Source: an uncultured Roseobacter sp.
GTDB taxonomy: Bacteria; Pseudomonadota; Alphaproteobacteria; Rhodobacterales; Rhodobacteraceae
Reading direction: 5' to 3'
Assembly: GCF_947493125.1 (NCBI RefSeq)
Contig: NZ_CANLQB010000012.1
Coordinates: 1 to 64,000, forward strand
Length of the DNA stretch: 64,000 nt
The notes under the pieces are model-generated. The model worked only from the letters and a program-made list of their open reading frames with translations, did not search any database and was not told the origin of the DNA. The position numbers were made by a program, and so were the translations under genes. This document shows positions 18,054 to 28,146 of the stretch, one piece after another (within the stretch, counting starts at the first letter, position 1; each line of letters opens with the position of its first letter).

Positions 18054-18136
18054 CCTGCTGCCTGCAAATTGGACCACTCAGGTGCGGCGGATCAACCAAA
18101 GTCCATTAAGTACCATAAAACTGTTGAGTAGCCCGA

Positions 18137-21100
18137 TCAAAGGAAGCTAAAGTCTTGAGCTGTCAGAGAAGAAGTGTCCAGGTTCTCGATCAAGATCGTA
18201 TCAACATTACCGTAGGAAACTTGCACGTCCGCTCCATGCTGAGTGATGTTCAGATCGCTAAAATTCAGTCCTGTGAACTCGATCAAATCTAAGCCATCTT
18301 CAAAATCGTGAATCGTGTCGGAGCCATCTCCAGTGGTAAACACAAAAACATCAGCGCCTGAGCCGCCAATCAGGCCGTCTGCACCCGTTCCGCCGTTGAG
18401 AGTATCTTCGTTTGTGCCTGCGAGCAGTAGATCATTTCCCGCTTTGCCAAGTAGTGTGTCGTTGCCAGACTCGCCGAAAAGAGTGTCGTTGCCCTCGCCT
18501 CCGTCCAACTCATCACTGCCATCATTTCCATAGAAAGTGTCATCGCCGGTTCCAGCAAAAACTCGGTCATCGCCATTGTCTCCAGTCCCGGAGTCCGCAC
18601 CATCACCTAGCCAGATCTCATCATTTCCATTTCCGCCATGGACATTGTCGTTCCCTGACCCTGCATCAACAAAATCGTTGCCCTCACCTGACCATATGGT
18701 GTCGGACCCACCACCGCCCAAGAGTGAGTCGTAGCCGATTTCACCATAGATTAGGTCATTTCCCGCACCACCGCTTATAGTGTCATTGCCCTCATTGCCC
18801 CAAAAGCGATCATCACCTCCATCACCCGTGACCTCGTCATGTCCCCCACCACCTGTGCCAGAGTCGTCGCCTTCGCCTAGCGAGATTACGTCGTCGCCAT
18901 CACCACCGTGAAGAGTGTCATTTCCATCACCCCCAACGACGTGATCGTTGTCTTCTCCTGCATACAAGATATCGTTACCTGACCCACCATCTAGCGTGTC
19001 TTGCCCAAACTGGCCAAACATGCGGTCATCGCCATCACCACCGTTGATTTGGTCATCGCCATCCTGACCCCAGAACCGGTCGTTGCCCCCGAGCCCAGCG
19101 AGCGTGTCGTTGCCGCCTTTGCCAACAAAGACATTGTCAAGTTCGTTGCCGCTCAGATGATCGTTGTGCTCTGACCCTGACGCTTGCTCTATATCGATGT
19201 AGACGTCACCTTGTGCATCGCCTTGTGCTCCGGTCCCGGCCGCAAGATCAACGACAACGCCAACAGAAGACGCGTTGTACATGACACGATCTTCTTCACC
19301 TTCTCCTCCATTGAGCTGGTCGGCACCTGCGCCTCCTTCCAGATAGTCGCGTCCGCCGCCGCCAGACAGCGTGTCATTCCCTAAGCCTCCGTACAGCCAA
19401 TCATCACCAGTACCACCTTCCAGCGAGTCCGTCTCGCCTGCCCCACGAAGCGTGTCATTGCCCGCGCCACCCCAAAGAACGTCGTTCCCAGCATCCCCGT
19501 AAATGGAGTCAGCGCCATCGTCGCCCCAGATCGTGTCATCGTCGTCTTCGCCTCTGATCGTGTCGGCCCCCTGTCCACCAGCAATCTGATCGTCTCCACT
19601 GCCTCCCTTAATGCTGTCATCTCCAGTGTTTCCGAGACCAATATCGGCCCCAGGCCCAAGGAACAAAGTGTCGTTTCCCGCACCAACATCGATCCAGTCG
19701 TTACCTTCGCGACCTTTTACACTGTCATCACCAGAAACGGCATAAATGAGGTCATCGGAGTTTGTTCCGGTGCCCTGCATCTGTGTGTTTCGGTCGATTT
19801 CTGTCGCAGTCCAGGTGCTTCCATCGGAGAACTGAATACTCTCAAGTCCAGCACCGCCGCTGGCAGCCTCATCAAACTGATCGGTCACCGCAATGACCGC
19901 GCCACCCGTCCCCGCAATGATTATGACCAAGTTGTTGGAGAAGTAGTTGCGCTGCAAACTGACATCGGCAGGCAGAACATCTGTCAGATGCAAAGCATCC
20001 ACTTCGATCATGGACGTGCCTTCGTCCGTGATCGTGTCGCTACCGTCACCGCGGGACCAGACATAGGTGTCGCTACCGGTCCCCCCGCGCAGATCATCAA
20101 TGCCTTCGTCGCCCTCCAGCTTGTCTGCCCCGGCATTGCCTCGGAGGGTGTCGTTTCCAGCAAGCCCTCGCAGGTCGTCCTGACCGCTGCCGCCAACAAG
20201 GTTATTGTTTCCGGACGTGCCGGTTGAGACGCTCGGCGTAGGCGCCGAACCAGTCTCATAGACGTTTCCGCTGCCACGATGATCGACACTCTGCGCGAGA
20301 GACGCGAGGAACTCCGCCTGGGTGATGCGGCCAGAGGACAGGTTGTTTTGCCAGGTTTGCGCTTCCGCGGCGACGGGCAGTCTTTCCAACGCATTGAGAT
20401 AAGCGCGCTCAACAAAGGCCGCCCCGCTCAGCCCATGCACAGAGTTTTGCGCAATGCCCTGAATGTCTCCGCTCAGGTCCAGCAGTTTTTGCGCGACGTC
20501 CGCAAGCGTGTCACTCCCCTCCATGAGAAGGCTTGAAAGGTACGCCAGCTCATGCGCTGTCACGGCCCGATCGTAGACGATATCGACAAGATCGGTGATC
20601 AGCATCTCGACATAAGCGCGATCCAGAATGCGCTCGTATTCCGCCGGGTTGATGAGCACATCAAAATTATTGGTAATCCGGTGCCCATTGCCAATCACAA
20701 GGTGCTCTACGGACTCCGCAACGTCGGCGGCCAAGGCATCGCGACTGCCACCACCGGCGAGCTCTGCCAGATGCTTGTCGAGCTCTGCAAGAGAAGCGCC
20801 CCGCGCAAACGAGTTGAGGTAGATTTGCGTTATGAACAAAGCGTCTGACAACGTCCCGTAGCGCGTCGTAAACTCGTCTGAGGACGTCAGCGCAGCGACG
20901 AGCGCAGGCCTGTCAAGCTCACCGTTCGAGGCATACTGCAGCAGTACTTCGGACTCTTCGCGCAGCATATCGCGGTCAAGAACCGTGTCGTAAACGCGCG
21001 CAGCTTCATCCAGCATGCGCGCAATGGACGCTTGGTCCAGTCGCACAGAGTGAGCTTCTGTCTGAGTGGCTCCGCCGCTGTCCTTCCAGGTTTTCTCACT

Positions 21101-24100
21101 GGTCCAGGTTTCAATACCAAAAGCATCGAGTGTATGACTCACAAGGAAGTGTTCGCCCTCGGTCGCGTAATCGACACCATTGTCCCAGGTGTAAGTTCCA
21201 TTGTCGGTGACTGAGCGGGAAATCGTCTGCTCAACACCGTTCTTGTTGATTGTCGTCAGACGCCCATCTGCGGTTGTCTGCGTGACGTGACGGCTGATCT
21301 CGTCACCGTCATCGTTGTAGCCAACCTCGGTGATGGTCTCCGCACCGCTTGTTGCAACAAATCGCTCTTCGAAGAGGTTGTCTTTTCCGTTTCCGTCGAA
21401 GTCAAAGGTCTGGGTCGTGGTCCGCCCATCGCGGCTCACATCCGTTATCTTCGATGTCCGCAAATCCCCGTCGGCATAGCGGGTCTCATTCAGTGTGTGA
21501 CGACTTCCATCCGCATTCAGTGTTGTTGTGGATGAGGAGTTTCCGTCCAGGACACCGTCACCATCCATGTCAAACGTCATGGTTGACGACAATCCATCGG
21601 CGGCAATTGTTGTCACCTCCTCGTAGGTTTTTTGGTTCTGCCACGCGGTTTCGGTCGTCGTCTCTATGCGATCACCGGAGACATTGAATGAGGTCTGCGA
21701 TACGAACTTGATATCTTCAGTTCCATCGCCATCAAGGTCAAACTCGGTGCGGCGCAACATGCCGTTCGCGGATGTGAACTTTACAATGCCAGCACCTGTC
21801 AAACCAATGCCCGGGATGTCTGAGTAGTGGACCGTCACATTCCGGCTGTTATCCGTCACCATCAAGATTTCACGGTCGGTGACCGTATCACCATCCCGAT
21901 CATAAGTCTGGGTTTCCGACCAACCATCTTCGCTCACGACACGGGTCATTGACCAGTTTAGCGTCCCGCCGATACCGAACTCGGAAGCGGTTTCAGTAAC
22001 GCCTCCACTCGCTCCATTGGTCGTGGTGATTGAGCGATCAAGATGACCGTTCTCGTCAACATCAATGGAGTAGGTCGTGGCAAGACCGTCACCGCTCGTA
22101 AGCCAAGTCGCGCTGGACAGCTTGTTGGACTGGCCATCCCAGGTTTCCTGGGTGCGCGATACATAACCGCTATTCATGAATAGTGTGGTGTCTTCTGAGC
22201 GAAGATCCGTTTGATTGTCGCCATCAAAGTCGTACGTCGTCCGCGAGAACAGACCACCGTCGGAGGTTTCATAGGTCTCTGCGGCCAACTCTATGTTGTT
22301 GCTGTCCGCGTGCGTAATTGTGCGAACCACCCAGCCTGTTTGAAGAAGCGAGGTGACATCCGTCGTGTTGATTTCAAAGACGCTATCTCCATCTCGGTCG
22401 GACTTGATAGTTGTCTCGAGGCCATTGGCGGAGACAGTTTGAAGAACACGTGCATCAAGAGCGCCGTCCTCATCGAAATGGGTCGTGTCTTGCACAAGCT
22501 GCCCGTTGTGATCGCGGTTCTCTATGACTTCAACGTCAGTACTATCGTCACCGTCGATATCGACCGTGCGCAGCATTGAGCGCCCGTCTGCGCTGGTGAC
22601 GGTCGCTGTCATGCTCAGCACATCAGTATTTGCGGACCGACGCTCTTCGGTTATGGTTTCAACGCCATTGATCGTAAGTTCCAACGTGGTCTGCATGGTC
22701 AGATCGTCGGCACCATCGCTGTTGTGATCCCAGGCTTCCGTCCGGTCGCGCCCATCATCGCTGATTGTCAGTTTTGCCGAGCGATAGGTGGTGTTGTCAT
22801 CGTCCTTCTCGGTGGTCACCGTCGTGCGAGATCCATCGGCATTCAGCGTGGTTGTGATGATATGCCTGCGCTCCACGTGACCGTCACCGTCTGCATCCAT
22901 GGTTGACGTAGTGGTCAGTTGGTCGGCACTGGTGGTGACCGTGCGAAGAGACTGGAGGTCTCCTGTCGCAGAGAGCTGCTTTTCCGTTACGATCCGATCA
23001 CCATCGCCCCTGATCGTTTCGCGCGACCAGATATCGGTTTGTCCGTCACCGTTCACGTCAGCGGTGGTCGTAATTCTGTCGCCATTGTCCGAGGTGGTTG
23101 TGGTCGTCTTGCTTCTTTTGACGCCTGAGCCGTCAAAAAGCTCGGATGTGGAGCGAACGCCTCCATCAGTCCGCAAGGCCTCTGCCTCCTTGAGCCTAAG
23201 GTCGTGAGCCCCGTCTCCATCTTGGTCGAACCGGGTCGTTGTGATCAACCCGTCGTCGCTGCGGGTGATCTCGACGGAGGACAGCAGCATACTGTCTTCA
23301 GATCTCACCTCCTGCGTCGTGACCTGCTCACCGTTTTGTTTCAGAATTGTTGTGCTAGTCTCAACGCGCTCGAAGCTTCCGTCACCATCGGTATCGCTCT
23401 TGATTGTGGTCTTCAGCCCGTCATCCCTGACCGTGACCTCGCGCGTGCTGCGCTCGGATCCATCGCCGTTCTTTGTCACCAGCGTCTGCGTGCGGCTGCC
23501 ATCGGCGTTCAGCACAGTGGTGCTTTCGTCGGTGACATCGGTGATCCCATCGCCGTCGAGGTCGCGTGTCGTCCGCGAGATAAGACCGTTGGCGCTGATC
23601 CAGGTCTCGGACGAGGTGATCGTGGCGCCAGTGGCCGCCTTGCGCTCATCTGTGACGGTGGTAGTGCCATCGGTGGCTTGCGCCGAGACCGTGATCTGAT
23701 CGGCGATCCCGTCCCCACCCGCGTCCACCTCGGTGGTCATGACCCGCCGGTCGGCGCTCTCGGTTGAGGTGCTGCGGCTCAGCAAGGTCGTGCCGTCGCC
23801 AGCATAGCTCGAGACCGTGCGCGTGATGCTGTCACCCGCCTCCAGCACCCGAACATCGACCATTTGGCTGTCAAAAGCACCGTCGCCATCGATGTCCACG
23901 CGTGTGGTCGTGGTCAACCCGTCCGCGCTGGTCTCGACCACGGTTTTGTCGCGCAGGGTGGTGTCCTGGTTCCGCATCTCGATGGTCTGCGTCGAGACAC
24001 CGGCACCGTCCACCGTGGTTAAATCCGAGATAGCCACATCTGTATCGCCGTCGCCATCTGCGTCTGTTGTGCTGGTGACGGTCAGCCCGTCTTCGGAGGA

Positions 24101-26620
24101 TACGGTGGTGCTGCTGGCCAGCACGGTGCCGTCGATGGCACGCGTCTGATCGAGCGTGGTCCGCTCTTGCGTGGCTCCATCCACCGTGACCGAGCGCACC
24201 CGCTCATCCGCATCAAAGACACCGTCCTGATCCAGGTCCACCCAGGTCTCGGAACTGACCTTATCCGCCCCCAGGGTCGTCTTCTGCATCGACCGGACCG
24301 AGCCATTGGTGTTGGTCACCGTCACGGTGTTTTCCCGACTACCATCGCCGTGGATCACTGTCGTATCGACCGTTGTGCTGTCGATATCATTATCGCCATC
24401 CACGTTCGCTTCGATGGTCTTGGTCAGCGCGTCTGCTGACTGCGTCTGTGTGACCGTGCTGCGGGTCGTGCCCGACCCGTTCCGGACCGTCAGAACCGAG
24501 ATGCTGTCACCACCGGTGCCAAGCGTGATGGAGAGGTCTTCGACGGTCTCAACCACCCCGTCACCATCCACGTCGCGACTGATGGTCTTGCTTTGCCCAT
24601 CGGGGCCAACCACCATCGTCTCCGACGACCGCAGGCTCCCATTCCGGTTATGTGCCTCCGTGCTCTCCGTGCGGCTGTCGTCAGCATGCTCGGTGATGCT
24701 GTGCGTCACCGTCACATCATCCAGACCATCGCCGTTCTCATCGGTCCCTTTCGTGCGTGTGAGCCCGTCGATGGTGGTCGTCTCGCTGGAGCTGCGAATG
24801 ACATCACCGTTCTTGGCCAGGTCATGGATCACAATGCTGCGGCTGCCATCGGGCGCCGTCGTGCGGATCTCTTCCTGGTCGAACCAGCCGCCGCCCGTGG
24901 AGTCCCGCTCGATCGTCACATCGCTGCCATCGGCACTGGTCGTGGTCACCACGCGGCTGGTCACAATCGCCGTAGTCAAATCCGAGCCGTTTTTATTCAC
25001 GACGGTTTCTACTTTGTTCCCATTCACCTCCTGCATCGAGATCTCCTGCAGTCGGTCGACCACCCCGTCGCCATCGTCGTCGTAGCTGTTGGTGATGCTC
25101 GATCCGTCGGGGCTGGTGACAGAAGTGATGACATAGGCCACATCGCCCGTCGCAGTATAAGCTGTGCTGACCACCACCCGGTCGCCCGCGCCATTGGTGC
25201 TCTCATCCTGCTCCACGCGGTAGCCCTGCGCCTCGGCCACCAGTGTCGCATTCGCCACCGTGCCTGTGCTGCCATCCGAGCGCGTGAAGCTCGTCTGCCC
25301 CGTGATCATCGAGCCATCCGGCAGCTCGATCCGCGTCGTATCCGCCGTCAGATCAATCGAGGTGATGCCCTCTTCGGTGAGCGTCTTCGCCGTGGTGGAG
25401 CCATCCGCATTCGTGACCAAGACCTTGAAGTCCGCAAACCGCGCATCCGAGGCGTCCAACACCCCGTCGTCATTGCTATCAAACACCGCCCTTAGAGCCG
25501 CCAGATCATCCGTCGCCGTCGGATCCCACTCGGTGAAGACATATTCCTTCTTCTCCGAGATCGCTCCATCCCCATCGTCATCGATGAACAGAACGCCATC
25601 GCCATCCCCAACCCAGGCTGTCCGGTGCAGCAAACCGTCACCGCCAGCGTCCATAAACACCGTCGACTTGGAAAGCTCAGTGATTTCTAGCCCGTCATCG
25701 TCCAGATCAAGAAGGATGGGCGGCTTGCCCCCATCACCTCCACCACTTTTTTGGGAGGGCGACGAGTGACGTTCATTGTAGACCCTGTCGACTTCCGCTT
25801 CACGCTCGTACGCATGACTATTGTCGGAGCGACGATCTTCCGAGCGTAGATCACGATCGATATCAGCCCTCTCCCTCTGTTCCGCTCTTCGGTCCGCTTC
25901 AGCCCTACTAACCCCGCTATTGTGCTCACCGTTTCGGATTTCTCTAACTTTCTCCGTAGCTCCCTTCCGAGTGAGGCCATCAGCCACAAAGCGGTCATGC
26001 AGGTCATGAAAGTACGAACCATCGGCCACATCCGCACGCAGAGCCTCTCTAACGGTCCCGTTCCCGATGGCCTCGTTGAGCTCCGCCTCAGTGTATTGTG
26101 AAGGTGATTTTCGGCCACCCTCGCGCGCACCCGCACCAAACAAAATCTCAAGCAGACTGCTAAACTTTGTATCTAGACGCGTGCCCGGCTCCGCCGTGAA
26201 AGCTTGACCAAACAGCTGGAATGTCGAGAATATAGGGGAGGTGAGCGCGACGAGTGCGCGCCCAGCGATATGAAACGGTGCTGTGACCACGTCCGACACA
26301 ACATCTATGAAGCTGCCGTCTCCATCTCTCCGACCAAAAAGACTGTCAACAGTCTTGTCAATTCCGAGGCCAATTCTGCCCACAATGCCGGATCTATTAT
26401 GCACACGGACATCATCGGCGACGTAGGTGTGGTGCTCAGCGACTTCAAAATTATAGGTTTTCCAGCCTGCAGCGTCACCGTCGTGCTCATCAAATGCGTC
26501 GTACATCACTATCCCCCTGTACCGGCTCAAACCCGGGTCTCTTAAAATTCCTATTTTGAAAGACAAAGCGCCCTTTGCTTTACGCCGGGCGCCAAACTCC
26601 AGCGTGCAGATACCTTTCAA
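18137..26620 (-). CDS. Giant RTX exoprotein with Hint C-terminal half
   Basis: The ORF codes for 2827 residues from TTG 26620. Residues 53-75 (GWKTYNFEVAEHHTYVADD then VRVHN) are the closing strands and HN junction of a Hint domain whose first half is in the upstream ORF. Residues 300-410 form a Ca-binding block (LLDLDDDGLEI, DSNDDGVLDASDA). About residues 430-1850 are roughly 25 repeats of about 45-55 residues, each with a DxDGDGxxD-type loop. Residues 1860-2110 resemble DUF4214 repeats, and 2130-2740 are RTX nonapeptides (GGxGxDxLxG). The end, DGSDTIHDFEDGLDLIEF to QDFSFL, fits type I secretion. No ABC exporter gene is nearby. It is probably a Ca-stiffened surface or extracellular protein. 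The start is poor, which fits a broken 5' part. Confidence 0.85.
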   Translation of the reverse strand: MKGICTLEFGARRKAKGALSFKIGILRDPGLSRYRGIVMYDAFDEHDGDAAGWKTYNFEVAEHHTYVADDVRVHNRSGIVGRIGLGIDKTVDSLFGRRDGDGSFIDVVSDVVTAPFHIAGRALVALTSPIFSTFQLFGQAFTAEPGTRLDTKFSSLLEILFGAGAREGGRKSPSQYTEAELNEAIGNGTVREALRADVADGSYFHDLHDRFVADGLTRKGATEKVREIRNGEHNSGVSRAEADRRAEQRERADIDRDLRSEDRRSDNSHAYEREAEVDRVYNERHSSPSQKSGGGDGGKPPILLDLDDDGLEITELSKSTVFMDAGGDGLLHRTAWVGDGDGVLFIDDDGDGAISEKKEYVFTEWDPTATDDLAALRAVFDSNDDGVLDASDARFADFKVLVTNADGSTTAKTLTEEGITSIDLTADTTRIELPDGSMITGQTSFTRSDGSTGTVANATLVAEAQGYRVEQDESTNGAGDRVVVSTAYTATGDVAYVITSVTSPDGSSITNSYDDDGDGVVDRLQEISMQEVNGNKVETVVNKNGSDLTTAIVTSRVVTTTSADGSDVTIERDSTGGGWFDQEEIRTTAPDGSRSIVIHDLAKNGDVIRSSSETTTIDGLTRTKGTDENGDGLDDVTVTHSITEHADDSRTESTEAHNRNGSLRSSETMVVGPDGQSKTISRDVDGDGVVETVEDLSITLGTGGDSISVLTVRNGSGTTRSTVTQTQSADALTKTIEANVDGDNDIDSTTVDTTVIHGDGSRENTVTVTNTNGSVRSMQKTTLGADKVSSETWVDLDQDGVFDADERVRSVTVDGATQERTTLDQTRAIDGTVLASSTTVSSEDGLTVTSTTDADGDGDTDVAISDLTTVDGAGVSTQTIEMRNQDTTLRDKTVVETSADGLTTTTRVDIDGDGAFDSQMVDVRVLEAGDSITRTVSSYAGDGTTLLSRSTSTESADRRVMTTEVDAGGDGIADQITVSAQATDGTTTVTDERKAATGATITSSETWISANGLISRTTRDLDGDGITDVTDESTTVLNADGSRTQTLVTKNGDGSERSTREVTVRDDGLKTTIKSDTDGDGSFERVETSTTILKQNGEQVTTQEVRSEDSMLLSSVEITRSDDGLITTTRFDQDGDGAHDLRLKEAEALRTDGGVRSTSELFDGSGVKRSKTTTTTSDNGDRITTTADVNGDGQTDIWSRETIRGDGDRIVTEKQLSATGDLQSLRTVTTSADQLTTTSTMDADGDGHVERRHIITTTLNADGSRTTVTTEKDDDNTTYRSAKLTISDDGRDRTEAWDHNSDGADDLTMQTTLELTINGVETITEERRSANTDVLSMTATVTSADGRSMLRTVDIDGDDSTDVEVIENRDHNGQLVQDTTHFDEDGALDARVLQTVSANGLETTIKSDRDGDSVFEINTTDVTSLLQTGWVVRTITHADSNNIELAAETYETSDGGLFSRTTYDFDGDNQTDLRSEDTTLFMNSGYVSRTQETWDGQSNKLSSATWLTSGDGLATTYSIDVDENGHLDRSITTTNGASGGVTETASEFGIGGTLNWSMTRVVSEDGWSETQTYDRDGDTVTDREILMVTDNSRNVTVHYSDIPGIGLTGAGIVKFTSANGMLRRTEFDLDGDGTEDIKFVSQTSFNVSGDRIETTTETAWQNQKTYEEVTTIAADGLSSTMTFDMDGDGVLDGNSSSTTTLNADGSRHTLNETRYADGDLRTSKITDVSRDGRTTTQTFDFDGNGKDNLFEERFVATSGAETITEVGYNDDGDEISRHVTQTTADGRLTTINKNGVEQTISRSVTDNGTYTWDNGVDYATEGEHFLVSHTLDAFGIETWTSEKTWKDSGGATQTEAHSVRLDQASIARMLDEAARVYDTVLDRDMLREESEVLLQYASNGELDRPALVAALTSSDEFTTRYGTLSDALFITQIYLNSFARGASLAELDKHLAELAGGGSRDALAADVAESVEHLVIGNGHRITNNFDVLINPAEYERILDRAYVEMLITDLVDIVYDRAVTAHELAYLSSLLMEGSDTLADVAQKLLDLSGDIQGIAQNSVHGLSGAAFVERAYLNALERLPVAAEAQTWQNNLSSGRITQAEFLASLAQSVDHRGSGNVYETGSAPTPSVSTGTSGNNNLVGGSGQDDLRGLAGNDTLRGNAGADKLEGDEGIDDLRGGTGSDTYVWSRGDGSDTITDEGTSMIEVDALHLTDVLPADVSLQRNYFSNNLVIIIAGTGGAVIAVTDQFDEAASGGAGLESIQFSDGSTWTATEIDRNTQMQGTGTNSDDLIYAVSGDDSVKGREGNDWIDVGAGNDTLFLGPGADIGLGNTGDDSIKGGSGDDQIAGGQGADTIRGEDDDDTIWGDDGADSIYGDAGNDVLWGGAGNDTLRGAGETDSLEGGTGDDWLYGGLGNDTLSGGGGRDYLEGGAGADQLNGGEGEEDRVMYNASSVGVVVDLAAGTGAQGDAQGDVYIDIEQASGSEHNDHLSGNELDNVFVGKGGNDTLAGLGGNDRFWGQDGDDQINGGDGDDRMFGQFGQDTLDGGSGNDILYAGEDNDHVVGGDGNDTLHGGDGDDVISLGEGDDSGTGGGGHDEVTGDGGDDRFWGNEGNDTISGGAGNDLIYGEIGYDSLLGGGGSDTIWSGEGNDFVDAGSGNDNVHGGNGNDEIWLGDGADSGTGDNGDDRVFAGTGDDTFYGNDGSDELDGGEGNDTLFGESGNDTLLGKAGNDLLLAGTNEDTLNGGTGADGLIGGSGADVFVFTTGDGSDTIHDFEDGLDLIEFTGLNFSDLNITQHGADVQVSYGNVDTILIENLDTSSLTAQDFSFL
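18330..20225 (-). repeat. RTX nonapeptide-coding repeat array
   Basis: The DNA is built from degenerate 27-base units encoding GGxGxDxLx. The array has at least two blocks. The block interrupted at about 19700-20090 carries a haemolysin-associated segment (GDGSDTITDEGT, LHLTDVLPADVSLQ). Each pair of units binds Ca in known RTX beta-rolls. Confidence 0.9.
21100..25330 (-). repeat. About 25 tandem 45-55-residue Ca-loop repeats
   Basis: Successive units share the pattern S-x-DGLTTTT, then a DxDGDGxxD loop, then a DGS-x-T strand. Examples of the loop are VDIDGDGAFDS, RDLDGDGITDV, FDLDGDGTEDI and FDMDGDGVLDG. The units differ enough to be old duplications. Several have a damaged loop (for example YDRDGDTVTDR). 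Confidence 0.8.
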
Positions 26621-26702
26621 TACCCTTGATATTCATCACCTTGCCGGCAATCCGAATGTCCCGCTCCCGCGTGCGCCAAAAAGACTCATATCCAGCAGAC
26701 AT
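26583..26702 (-). other. Coding-like link between the two Hint ORFs
   Basis: In a frame different from both flanking ORFs, an ATG overlapping the upstream stop (TGATG) opens a 39-codon frame containing RTRERDIRIAGKVMNIKG and ending GVWRPA-stop. It looks coding. The two large ORFs themselves share one frame and are separated here by three in-frame stops. This fits either frameshift damage in one ancestral gene or coupled translation of separate pieces. Confidence 0.45.
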
Positions 26703-28132
26703 CAGTGCGACACACGCCCAACGACCTCTGCGGCACGGCGACCAAATCGCATAAGTAGCGAAGGCGTGCGGCTTAAAACGGACGAAGGCGTCAGGCCAAG
26801 AGGCTGATTGCGTGGCATGGCGGAATGCGCTGTAGCCGACAATGGCTGCACAGGGCCACCATCCATCACCATTGGCGCAGGCATCTGCGGGCGGCGGCTT
26901 TCCCACTCACCAGCTTTGTAGATATCGATCAACGTTGTGCCAGACGCCAGAAGAACAAAATCTTCTGGCTTGGGAAGCGTTGCGCCATGCTCCCAGACAA
27001 AGGGCGCGGGGGCAGCGTCGCCAACGCGGATCAGCTCGTCGTCCCCGACAGTGCCCCCCTTGGCTGCAATCACATCGGCGACGCATTGCGAGGTTTTGCC
27101 ATCGACAATGAAGCGTGTGCCCAAGCGAATGCGGCCACGTTCTTTCTCAACAAGGAAGCCGTCTTTGCGCTCCTGCGTGATCGCCCAGACAAACCCGTCG
27201 CGTGGATCGCCAACAGGCACGTTGGTCGCGGCACGGATATTCTTGCCCTCGACGTTCTGGATCATGCCATCGTCGCGCAAAATATCGAGCAGGCATTCGA
27301 ATTTGTCAGCCTTCTCGCTGTCGGGGCGGAAATACACGTGGCCGGGGGTTACGCGGGTGCCGAAGCAATCAAGCAGAATCTTGGAGTCATTCTCAAAGGT
27401 TCTGGTGACCCTTCCCGGCATTAAGTTGTCGTTCTTGTCGAAGGACACAACAACATCGCCCTTGCGGATCATCACAATCGGCTTCTTCCAGATTTTGGCG
27501 CGCACGGCGTCCTGATCGAAGATTTTATTGGGGTTGCGCGGATCAGGGGCGAATTCAGGATCAAGCGGCCACATGTCGATAGCAGTGTCAGGACCGAAAC
27601 ATTCCGAGATTGCACCATCACCAGCAATAGAGTCTCGAATATCCCTAATTTCCTGGTCTGTCAGGAGATTGAGCCTTGCACCAGGCGTCAACCTATCAAC
27701 AATCGCACGAACATCTGCGCGTGAATATCCAAGACCAGCCAGCAGATCAAAAGCAAAGCTATTGCTGTTGGTACCTATTGGATTATAGGTTATTCCCTTG
27801 CTATTCACTGCATCTACGACGGCAATAACTGTCCTAATATCTGTTTCGAGTTCACTGAGTGGTTTTGTTGCAATGGTATCGGTCGATCTAGTTCTGGAAG
27901 TATTCCAGAAGGATGCTGTTGTTTCAGAAGCCCAAATATGTCCTTCGATATCATCTCGCCAAGGAACACCAACCGCTCTTATCTCCCCAGTACTTCGATC
28001 GGTAGCAAGCCCATTAATCTCGATAATTCTCTCGCCAGTATCGTTGTTGACGAACCTTACCGACAGGTGGGCTGCAACGCCCGCAATGCCATGTTCCCCA
28101 ATTTGAATGCTATACGTACCCGTTTCGTCCAT
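26702..28132 (-). CDS. Hint-domain N-terminal half protein
   Basis: The ORF codes for 476 residues; ATG 28132 follows AAAGGGATCAACG. Residues 1-177 are an unrecognised N-terminal region without a classical signal peptide. The Hint domain begins at Cys178 (ECFGPDTAIDMW) and shows KGDVVVSFDKNDNLMPG and the TPGH motif at 262-265 (RVTPGHVYFRP). The HN-ending strands are missing here and occur at the start of the next ORF in the same frame. The C-terminal 60 residues are Pro/Ser-rich. Hint domains autocleave or splice proteins. Together with the RTX ORF this was probably one secreted protein of about 3330 residues. Confidence 0.75.
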   Translation of the reverse strand: MDETGTYSIQIGEHGIAGVAAHLSVRFVNNDTGERIIEINGLATDRSTGEIRAVGVPWRDDIEGHIWASETTASFWNTSRTRSTDTIATKPLSELETDIRTVIAVVDAVNSKGITYNPIGTNSNSFAFDLLAGLGYSRADVRAIVDRLTPGARLNLLTDQEIRDIRDSIAGDGAISECFGPDTAIDMWPLDPEFAPDPRNPNKIFDQDAVRAKIWKKPIVMIRKGDVVVSFDKNDNLMPGRVTRTFENDSKILLDCFGTRVTPGHVYFRPDSEKADKFECLLDILRDDGMIQNVEGKNIRAATNVPVGDPRDGFVWAITQERKDGFLVEKERGRIRLGTRFIVDGKTSQCVADVIAAKGGTVGDDELIRVGDAAPAPFVWEHGATLPKPEDFVLLASGTTLIDIYKAGEWESRRPQMPAPMVMDGGPVQPLSATAHSAMPRNQPLGLTPSSVLSRTPSLLMRFGRRAAEVVGRVSH

Positions 28133-28146
28133 CGTTGATCCCTTTA

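Noticed and set aside
18330-20225. Possible CRISPR-like regular repeats
   Set aside because: The periodicity comes from RTX nonapeptide coding (27-base units) in an open frame, with degenerate units and no spacers.
24593-25495. Long plus-strand ORFs opposite the giant RTX gene
   Set aside because: They are the reverse reading of the Asp/Gly-rich repeats; the products are Arg/His/Ser-rich without motifs or ribosome sites.
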